Shown: positions 57,882 to 64,000 of the stretch, in pieces
Numbering within the stretch: position 1 is the stretch's first letter
How the letters are laid out: every line of letters begins with the position of its first letter
Program-made: the position numbers and the translations under genes
From: Kiloniellales bacterium
GTDB taxonomy: Bacteria > Pseudomonadota > Alphaproteobacteria > Kiloniellales > JAKSBE01
Assembly: GCA_030066685.1 (NCBI GenBank)
Contig: JASJBF010000002.1
Location: forward strand, 124,001 to 188,000
Reading direction: 5' to 3'
DNA: 64,000 nucleotides
Notes under the pieces: generated by a model
Databases searched by the model: none
Told to the model about the DNA's origin: nothing
What the model saw: the letters and a program-made list of their open reading frames with translations, nothing else

Positions 57882-58427
57882 ATGTTTCGTTTCAAGTGCG
57901 CCAGCTGCGGCGACTTCCACAGCGGAATTCCGGACATTGGCTGGTCCTATCCCGTCTTCTACCTGGACGTGCCCGAGGCCGAGCGCGAGGATCGCTGCGA
58001 GCTGACCAGCGACTCCTGCGTCATCGACGACACGTGGTTCTTCATCCGCGGCTGTCTCGAGATCCCCGTGATCGGGACCGAGGAGGTCTTCGCCTGGGGC
58101 ACCTGGGTGTCCCTGAGCGAGGCGGACTACGAGCGCTTCGTCGAGCTCTACGACGTCGACCGCCGGGCCGAGGAAGGCTCCTTTCTGGGCTGGTTCTCTA
58201 GCAACATCGAGCTCTTTCCCAAGACCACCGAGCTGAAGGCCCGCGCCCACCTGCGCGACGGCGGCCTGCGGCCCTTCATCGAGCTGGAGCCGACCGACCA
58301 TCCGCTCGCGGTGGAGCAGCGCGAAGGCATCACCTTGGATCGCCTGCGCGAGATCTACCGCTTCTTCAAGATCAGCGTCCTGCCCGAGGACGGCACCCAG
58401 GACTTGCTGCAGCCCCTGAGCGCCTGA
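57882..58427 (+). CDS. DUF2199 domain protein
   Basis: A 181-residue cytoplasmic protein. It starts with a cysteine pair in FKCASCGDFHSGIPDIGWSY, then the family block CVIDDTWFFIRGCLEIPVIG, then FAWGTWVSLSEADYERFVEL. DUF2199 proteins usually bear this N-terminal zinc-ribbon-like CxxC and have no known function. The ATG follows GGAGGACGGATAG. The sequence between this gene and the preceding HTTM part (about 244 bases) holds no gene; a short palindrome TAGGCC/GGCCTA lies in it. Confidence 0.88.
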   Translation: MFRFKCASCGDFHSGIPDIGWSYPVFYLDVPEAEREDRCELTSDSCVIDDTWFFIRGCLEIPVIGTEEVFAWGTWVSLSEADYERFVELYDVDRRAEEGSFLGWFSSNIELFPKTTELKARAHLRDGGLRPFIELEPTDHPLAVEQREGITLDRLREIYRFFKISVLPEDGTQDLLQPLSA

Positions 58428-58448
58428 CGGCCGCCCGGCCCTTCGCCG

Positions 58449-59534
58449 TCAGGATTCGGCCATGCCCCGGAGCGCCAGGCGCTGGGTCTCGACGGCGCGG
58501 TCCCAGATCATCTGCTTCCAGTCCTCGGCGTCCTGATAGAAGGCTTCGCGGATCTGCGCCTTGATGGCGCGGCCCTTGGGCGACTCGAGGTCGCCGTGGA
58601 CATGCAGCCAGTTGTCGGCGCGCAGGGCGCGGCGGACCAGGGGCGTGGGCAGGGTGCCGTACTCCAGCGCGATGCCGGTGACAGCGACATCGGACAGCGC
58701 CCGCTCCATGCCCTGGAGGTTGACCCCGTTCAGCTCGCAGGCCGAGGACGTGCCGAGGCTGGGGCAGGTCATGTCGCCCTCGTACCACTGCTCGGCCCGC
58801 TTAAGGGCGCCGCTGTCCGGGCGATGGGCACAGATCCGCTCGCCGTAGCCCCGTGGCCCGAGGCCGGTGTGGTAGTCGATGATCGCGACCTGCTCGGCGG
58901 AGGCGGGCAGGCGGCCCAGGATCTCGAGCAGGGTCCGCCGCGACCAGGTGTCCTCCCGGCCGCCGTAGAAGATGCCCTCGGGATGGCTGTACTGGCCACC
59001 GGAGATCGCCATCTGCAGAGCGTGGCCGCCTTCCCGCTCGCCGTAGGCCGCCAGCTGCGCCTCGGTCTCGGCGATCACCGAGTCGTTCCACTCAGTCGGG
59101 CAGAGGATCTCGGCCAGGTCGCGGTAGCCCGGGTTGTCCGGATAGGGGGCCGCGTGGTCGACGAAGTTGCGGTTCAGATCGACGTTGTCCTCGGTGACCC
59201 GGCGGATCCAGGCGAAACCATGCGGGTTGATGGCGTGGATCTGCAGGGACGCGGTATCGGGCGGAAGCTCCTTGTAGAGACCGCTCTCCAACCAGCCGAG
59301 CTGCACACCGGAGCCGCAGAAGCCCTCGGCGCCGTGGGTGCCCGAAACTGTCAGCAGAAGGTTGCGGGGCGCCTCCGGGCCCAGCCAGGCGGCGTCGGTG
59401 ACGAGCGCCTCGTCGTTCGGGCCGCGGCCGGGGTTCTCGTGGTGCTCGACCCGGGCGCCGGCGGCCTGCGCGGCGTCGAGGAACCTTCGCCGCGCTTCCG
59501 TGTAGTCCGAAGAAAAGTACTGGCTGACAGACAT
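58449..59534 (-). CDS. DUF2817 / M14-like zinc carboxypeptidase-fold protein
   Basis: A 361-residue cytoplasmic protein of the M14-like DUF2817 family. Zinc-site features: VSGTHGAEGFCGSGVQLGWL (H-x-x-E), INPHGFAWIRRVTEDNVDLN with RNFVDH, and IIDYHTGLGPRGYGE. The catalytic Glu region near the C-terminus is VTGIALEYGTLPTPLV. The substrate is unknown; peptide or amide hydrolysis is likely. The ATG at MSVSQYF is chosen; a longer frame would overlap the divergent TPR gene's promoter. Confidence 0.88.
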   Translation of the reverse strand: MSVSQYFSSDYTEARRRFLDAAQAAGARVEHHENPGRGPNDEALVTDAAWLGPEAPRNLLLTVSGTHGAEGFCGSGVQLGWLESGLYKELPPDTASLQIHAINPHGFAWIRRVTEDNVDLNRNFVDHAAPYPDNPGYRDLAEILCPTEWNDSVIAETEAQLAAYGEREGGHALQMAISGGQYSHPEGIFYGGREDTWSRRTLLEILGRLPASAEQVAIIDYHTGLGPRGYGERICAHRPDSGALKRAEQWYEGDMTCPSLGTSSACELNGVNLQGMERALSDVAVTGIALEYGTLPTPLVRRALRADNWLHVHGDLESPKGRAIKAQIREAFYQDAEDWKQMIWDRAVETQRLALRGMAES

Positions 59535-59622
59535 CGCCGCTCCTCGATCCTGCGCAACTGATTCGATGGGTCCCAAAAAGACCTGCGTTCGCTTCGGGAT
59601 CTGCGCCATACTAGAATACGTG

Positions 59623-60171
59623 ATGGCGCGAACCGCAATCGTCTTGCTTCTGCTTCTGGGTCTGGCGACGCCGGCTGCGGCCGACCAGGACGACCCGCGC
59701 CTCGACCGGCTCTTCGAGCAGCTCTACCACGCCCCCGACCATCTTGCCGCGCAGGCCGTCGAGCACGCGATCTGGGAGATCTGGCTGACCTCCGAAGACG
59801 ATGCCGTCAATGCCCTGATGAGCGAGGGGGTCGCCGCCATGCAGCGGCGCGACTTCGTGACCGCCCTGCGCAGCTTCGACAGCATGGTCGTGCTGGCGCC
59901 GGACTTTGCCGAGGGCTGGAACAAGCGGGCGACGGTCCACTACCTCATCGGCGCTTACGAGAACTCGCTGGAGGACATCGTCCGGACCCTCAACCTGGAG
60001 CCGCGCCACTTCGGCGCGCTGTCCGGGCGCGGGTTGATCCTCCAGGATTTGGGCCGCAGCGAGGAGGCCCTGGGCGCCTTCGAGGCCGCCCTGGATCTCA
60101 ACCCGCAGCTGCCCGGCGCGCGGTTCAACGCCGAGGCGCTGCGCAAGCTTCTCAAGGACAGCGCGATCTGA
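59623..60171 (+). CDS. Exported TPR protein
   Basis: A 182-residue protein with a signal peptide (TAIVLLLLLGLATPAAA, cleaved before DQDDP). Three TPR units cover about residues 70-165: ALMSEGVAAMQRRDFVTALR, GWNKRATVHYLIGAYENSLE, and GALSGRGLILQDLGRSEEAL with ALDLNPQLPGA. This is a widespread alphaproteobacterial periplasmic TPR type of unknown partner. It is divergent from the DUF2817 gene and lies 99 bases upstream of rarD on the same strand. Confidence 0.88.
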   Translation: MARTAIVLLLLLGLATPAAADQDDPRLDRLFEQLYHAPDHLAAQAVEHAIWEIWLTSEDDAVNALMSEGVAAMQRRDFVTALRSFDSMVVLAPDFAEGWNKRATVHYLIGAYENSLEDIVRTLNLEPRHFGALSGRGLILQDLGRSEEALGAFEAALDLNPQLPGARFNAEALRKLLKDSAI

Positions 60172-60270
60172 GCCACGCGCGGCCCCTGCATGACCGCCAT
60201 GCGAAGTCGGCATGTGGCGTGCCGGGCGGCCTCGGCTAGATTGACGCTCCACAGGCGGGCCGGGGCGCGG

Positions 60271-61194
60271 ATGGCACGGCAGGACGAAAGGAAGCAGGCC
60301 GTCTCGGGGGTGCTCTTCGCACTTTCTGCCTTCGGCATCTGGGGAGTCAATCCGGTCTACTTCAAGGCCGTCGCCCATCTGCCGGAGCTGGAGGTGCTGG
60401 CCCATCGCGTGGTCTGGACCGTCGCGCTGCTGGCGGCCCTGGTCACGGCCACCCGCGGCTGGGCGCCCATCGGACGGGCGCTCCGCGACCGCCGGACCCT
60501 CGGGCTGCTGGCGCTCAGCACGGCGTTAATCTCGGTCAACTGGTTCATCTACATCTGGGCGGTCGTGGCGGAGCGGGTGCTGGAGACCAGCCTCGGCTAT
60601 TTCATCAATCCGCTGATCAGCGTGCTGCTCGGGGTGCTGGTCCTGGGCGAGCGTCTCTCACGGCTCCAGGGCGCCGCCGTGGCGCTGGCCGCCCTGGGAG
60701 TCCTGAACCTCGGCGTCGCTACCTCAGGTCTGCCCTGGGTCGCCTTGTCCCTGGCGGTGACCTTCGGGTTCTACGGTTTGATCCGCAAGACGGTCGCCAT
60801 CGGCTCGGCCGAGGGCCTGCTGGTCGAGACCGGTCTGATGCTGCCGCTCGCCTTGGTCTATCTGCTGGCGGTCGGCGGCAAGACCGGATTCTTCGGCAGC
60901 GGCAGCCCCGCCGACGTCCTGCTCCTGCTGGCGGCGGGCCTGGTCTCGGCAACGCCCCTGCTGTGCTTCACCAGCGCCGCCCGGCGGCTGCGCCTCTCCA
61001 CCGTCGGCATGTTCCAGTACCTGGCGCCCAGTTGTCAGTTCCTGCTCGCCATCTTCGCCTTCGGCGAGACCTTCACCCGGGTGCATCTGGTCACCTTCCT
61101 GTGCATCTGGGCGGCCTTGGGCATCTTCACGCTGGACTCGCTGCGCCGTTCGCGGCGGGTACGCCCCGCCGCCGCCCCGGCCGGGGCCGAGTGA
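60271..61194 (+). CDS. rarD: EamA-family transporter RarD
   Basis: An inner-membrane drug/metabolite transporter of 307 residues and ten helices. The RarD signature is early: AFGIWGVNPVYFKAVAHLPE, then LEVLAHRVVWTVALLAALV. The second EamA half begins near LPWVALSLAVTFGFYGLIRK, and the C-terminal SAARRLRLSTVGMFQYLAPS and FAFGETFTRVHLVTFLCIWA are characteristic of RarD proteins. The substrate is unknown. The ATG is the first family-like start; upstream in-frame sequence is basic and non-conserved. Confidence 0.93.
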   Translation: MARQDERKQAVSGVLFALSAFGIWGVNPVYFKAVAHLPELEVLAHRVVWTVALLAALVTATRGWAPIGRALRDRRTLGLLALSTALISVNWFIYIWAVVAERVLETSLGYFINPLISVLLGVLVLGERLSRLQGAAVALAALGVLNLGVATSGLPWVALSLAVTFGFYGLIRKTVAIGSAEGLLVETGLMLPLALVYLLAVGGKTGFFGSGSPADVLLLLAAGLVSATPLLCFTSAARRLRLSTVGMFQYLAPSCQFLLAIFAFGETFTRVHLVTFLCIWAALGIFTLDSLRRSRRVRPAAAPAGAE

Positions 61195-61209
61195 GTCCGA
61201 CGCTTCGGT

Positions 61210-62625
61210 TCAGTCCACCCAGGCGATACGCAAGACGTTGGTCGCCCCCGGGGTGCCGAAGGGCACGCCGGCGGTGATCACCAGGCGGTCGCCGCTGTCC
61301 GCCAGCTTCTCCTTCGCTGCCAGCCGGCAGGCCTTGCCGACCATCTCCTGGAAGTCGCGGACGTCAGCGGTGTGGACGCTGTGCGCGCCCCAGAGCAGGG
61401 CCAGCTGGCGGGCCGTCGCGAGCTTCGAGGTCAGGACCAGGATCGGCACCACCGGGCGTTCCCGGGCGGCACGCAGGGCGGTCGAGCCCGAGGTGGTGTA
61501 GCTGACGATGGCGGCGGCAGAGATGGTCTCGGCGACCTGGGCCGCGGCCGCCGAGATGGCGTCCGGCGCGGTCTTCTCCGGCTCCGGGTGCAGGGCCTGG
61601 ATGATCGGCGCGTAGTGCCGGTCGCCCTCGGTCCTGGCGATGATCCGGTCCATCATCTGCACCGCTTCCACCGGGTAGTCGCCGGCGGCGGACTCGGCGG
61701 AGAGCATGACCGCGTCGGCGCCGTCGTAGACCGCGGTGGCCACGTCGGAGGCTTCGGCGCGGGTGGGCGCCGGGGCCGAGATCATGGATTCCAGCATCTG
61801 GGTGGCGACGATCACCGGTTTTCCAGCCAGGCGGCAGAGGCGGATGATCTCCTTCTGGCGGCCGGGGACCTCCTCGGGGGCCAGTTCGACGCCGAGGTCG
61901 CCGCGGGCGACCATGAAGCCGTCGGCGCTCTCGACCAGCTCGCTCAGGTGGTTCAACGCCGCCGGCTTCTCAATCTTGGCCATGATCGCCGCCCGGCCGG
62001 CGATCAGGCGGCGCCCCTCGGCGATGTCCTCCGGCCGCTGCACGAAGGACATCGCGACCCAGTCGGCGCCCAGGTCGAGGCCGAACTGCAGGTCGCGGCG
62101 GTCCTTGTCGGTCAAGGGCGAGATGTTCATGACCACGCCCGGCAGGTTGACGCCCTTGTGGTCCTTGAGCGTCCCTCCGGTGACCACCTGGGTCTCGGCG
62201 AAGTCCCGGCCCAGCTTGGTCACCCGCAGCCGCAGCTTGCCGTCGTCGAGCAGGATCTCGGCGTCGGTCTCCAGGGCCTCGAAGATCTCCGGGTGGGGCA
62301 GGGACGCGCGCTCGGCGCTGCCGGGCGCCGGGTCCAAGTCGAGGCGGAAGTGCGCGCCGGGCGCAAGCGTTGCCTTGCCGCCCGCCAGCTCGCCGACCCG
62401 GAGCTTCGGCCCTTGCAGGTCCATGAGGATCCCGATCGGGTGGTCGAGCTCGCGCTCCAGCTTGCGGATGACGTCGACGCGGGACCGGTGGTCGTCGTGA
62501 TTGCCGTGGCTGAAGTTCAGGCGGAAGACGTCGGCGCCGGCCTCGACCAAGGCGCGGATGGTCTTGGCGTCCGAGGAGGAGGGCCCGAGGGTGGCCACGA
62601 CCTTGGCTTTACGTATACGTCGCAT
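61210..62625 (-). CDS. pyk: Pyruvate kinase
   Basis: A glycolytic enzyme converting phosphoenolpyruvate and ADP to pyruvate and ATP; 471 residues. The N-terminal KAKVVATLGPSSSDAKTIRA and VFRLNFSHGNHDDH hold the catalytic Arg and substrate residues. GILMDLQGPKLRVGEL and DWVAMSFVQRPEDI follow. IMAKIEKPAALNHLSEL contains the catalytic Lys and Glu metal site, and DGFMVARGDLGVELAPEEVP completes the active site. The C-terminal allosteric domain has MLSAESAAGDYPVEAVQMMD and ends AWVD. It is adjacent to glycerate kinase on the same strand. Confidence 0.96.
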   Translation of the reverse strand: MRRIRKAKVVATLGPSSSDAKTIRALVEAGADVFRLNFSHGNHDDHRSRVDVIRKLERELDHPIGILMDLQGPKLRVGELAGGKATLAPGAHFRLDLDPAPGSAERASLPHPEIFEALETDAEILLDDGKLRLRVTKLGRDFAETQVVTGGTLKDHKGVNLPGVVMNISPLTDKDRRDLQFGLDLGADWVAMSFVQRPEDIAEGRRLIAGRAAIMAKIEKPAALNHLSELVESADGFMVARGDLGVELAPEEVPGRQKEIIRLCRLAGKPVIVATQMLESMISAPAPTRAEASDVATAVYDGADAVMLSAESAAGDYPVEAVQMMDRIIARTEGDRHYAPIIQALHPEPEKTAPDAISAAAAQVAETISAAAIVSYTTSGSTALRAARERPVVPILVLTSKLATARQLALLWGAHSVHTADVRDFQEMVGKACRLAAKEKLADSGDRLVITAGVPFGTPGATNVLRIAWVD

Positions 62626-62681
62626 ACGGGAAGCTTAGCGCCCTTTTGTGAAGACCTGGGGACAATTCTGCGGGTTACCGC

Positions 62682-63953
62682 CTATTCGGGCAGCAGGAGG
62701 ATGGCGCGGAAGTCGTTGACATTGGTCAGGGTCGCGCCGGTGACCACCAGGTCGTGCAGCGCCTCGAAAAAGCCGTAGCTGTCGTGGCCGGCCAGGCAGG
62801 CCTCGGGGTCCAGGCCGAGGTCCCGCGCCCGGCCCAGGCTGTCCGGTCCGGTGATAGCGCCGGCGTTGTCCTCTGAGCCGTCAATGCCGTCGGTGTCGCA
62901 GGCGATGGCGTACAGCCGGGGGTCGCCCGCGGCGGCGAGGGTCAGGCCGAGCAGGTACTCGGCATTGCGGCCGCCCCGGCCCTTGCCGGTCATGGTCACC
63001 GTGGTCTCGCCGCCGGAGAGCAGGACCAAGGGCCGGTCGACGGGCAGCAGGGCCAAGGCCTCCTCGGCCTGCTGCCGGCCGAGGTCGCGAGCCTCGCCTT
63101 CCAGGTCGTCGCCAAGGATCCGGACGTCGGCCCCGGCCGCCCGGACGGCCTCGGCGGCGGCCTCCAGGGCACCGACGGGCCGGGCGACCATGACCGCCTC
63201 GGCGCCGGCGAGCCGGGGATCGCCCGGCTTCGGGGTCTCGTCCTCGGCCGCCGCCAGGTGGCGTTGCACCGCGTCCGGCGGCGTGATGCCATAGCGCTCC
63301 AGGACCGCACGGGCCTCGGCGAAGCTGGTCGGGTCGGGCACCGTCGGGCCCGAGGCGATGGTCGCGGGGTCGTCGCCGGGCACGTCGGAGATCAGCAGCG
63401 TCAGCACCTTGGCCGGCGCCGCGGCGGCGGCCAGGCGGCCGCCCTTGATCGCCGAAAGGTGCTTGCGCAGGCAGTTCATCTCTGAGATCGTCGCCCCGCA
63501 GCGCAGCAGGGTGCGCGAGACTTCCTGCTTGTCTTCCAGGGTCACGCCCGCTGCCGGCAGGGACAGGAGCGCCGAGCCGCCGCCGGAGATCAGGCAGAGC
63601 ACCAGGTCATCGGGGCCGGCATCCCGGGCCAACTCGAGGATGCGCTCCGCGGCTCGGCGGCCGGCCGGGTCGGGGACCGGGTGCGCGGCCTCGACGATCT
63701 CGATCCGGCGGCAGTCCGTGCCGTGGCCGTAGCGGGTCACGACCAGGCCGGATAGGTCGTCCAACCGTTCGGCCGGCCAGTTCGCCTCGACCGCGGCGGC
63801 CATGGCCGCGGAGGCCTTGCCGGCGCCGAGCACGAGGGTTCGGCCGCTGGGCGGTGGCGGCAGGTGCGGCGGTACGACCAGGGCCGGGTCGGCGGCGTCC
63901 AGCGCCGCTTGGAAGAGCCGGCGCAGAAAGGCGCGGGGCTCGGCGACGGTCAT
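62682..63953 (-). CDS. Type-2 glycerate 2-kinase (MOFRL/DUF4147)
   Basis: An enzyme phosphorylating D-glycerate, usually to 2-phosphoglycerate; 423 residues. N-terminal TLVLGAGKASAAMAAAVE and AAHPVPDPAGRRAAERILEL, the SGGGSALLSLPAAGVTLEDK nucleotide-binding segment, LRKHLSAIKGGRLA, LTLLISDVPGDDPATIASGP and a MOFRL domain with LLSGGETTVTMTGKGRGGRN are all present. The ending TDGIDGSEDNAGAI is typical. It lies 56 bases upstream of pyk and is probably co-transcribed with it; 2-phosphoglycerate would enter glycolysis via enolase and pyk. Confidence 0.93.
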   Translation of the reverse strand: MTVAEPRAFLRRLFQAALDAADPALVVPPHLPPPPSGRTLVLGAGKASAAMAAAVEANWPAERLDDLSGLVVTRYGHGTDCRRIEIVEAAHPVPDPAGRRAAERILELARDAGPDDLVLCLISGGGSALLSLPAAGVTLEDKQEVSRTLLRCGATISEMNCLRKHLSAIKGGRLAAAAAPAKVLTLLISDVPGDDPATIASGPTVPDPTSFAEARAVLERYGITPPDAVQRHLAAAEDETPKPGDPRLAGAEAVMVARPVGALEAAAEAVRAAGADVRILGDDLEGEARDLGRQQAEEALALLPVDRPLVLLSGGETTVTMTGKGRGGRNAEYLLGLTLAAAGDPRLYAIACDTDGIDGSEDNAGAITGPDSLGRARDLGLDPEACLAGHDSYGFFEALHDLVVTGATLTNVNDFRAILLLPE

Positions 63954-64000
63954 GGCCGGCCGCCGGTCGCGGCGGCCGGGGCCGGCTCCGGTGGGGCGGC

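Overview
The window is GC-rich, gene-dense chromosomal DNA. A complete ccoNOQP-ccoGHIS cbb3-oxidase cluster, an FnrL-type regulator with the alphaproteobacterial C-x2-C-x7-C cluster, and tct and glc operons point to a free-living, aerobic to microaerobic alphaproteobacterium, probably of the Rhodospirillales/Kiloniellales type. The order is an inference from gene content only. No rRNA, tRNA, CRISPR array, phage module or transposase gene was seen.

From 1 to about 43.4 kb the window is a low-oxygen and stress island. It holds two Crp/Fnr regulators: one without Fe-S cysteines near 0.3 kb and one with a full 4Fe-4S cysteine set near 27 kb. Fourteen sites match the FNR/FixK operator TTGAY-N4-RTCAA, seven perfectly and seven with one mismatch, and nearly all lie in divergent intergenic regions. 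Behind them are the cbb3 operon (6.8-16.1 kb), three universal stress proteins, two hemerythrins, Hsp20 plus phasin, a second-type FtsH with a GNAT-like protein, aspartate dehydrogenase, two c-type cytochromes, a KefB-type antiporter, a P2A cation ATPase, a host-attachment-type protein and several small uncharacterised proteins. The content resembles the mycobacterial DosR dormancy regulon and the Burkholderia low-oxygen-activated locus, but wired to FNR boxes. Within the island sit a tctCBA carboxylate transporter with an orphan TAXI binding protein (19-23.7 kb), and an enolase-like gene overlapping an aminoglycoside-phosphotransferase-like kinase gene (28-30.3 kb).

From 43.4 to 64 kb no FNR-like site was seen and the genes are of ordinary chromosomal character: mtgA, a bactofilin and TPR proteins (cell envelope), a MATE exporter, a methyltransferase, a cysteine-poor L36 ribosomal protein, glcDEF glycolate oxidase behind a GntR-type operator, an HTTM membrane protein split into two overlapping frames, RarD, pyruvate kinase and type-2 glycerate kinase. 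glcDEF, glycerate kinase and pyk together suggest a route from C2 acids to central metabolism. The striking gene here is a PhzF-like enzyme joined through a roughly 330-residue low-complexity linker to a PilZ-like domain.

Four copies of an 84-115 bp double-hairpin repeat (22.4, 27.8, 35.4 and 56.0 kb) share their ends and architecture but not their inner stem sequences. In three copies a terminal TAG of the repeat is the stop codon of the adjacent gene.
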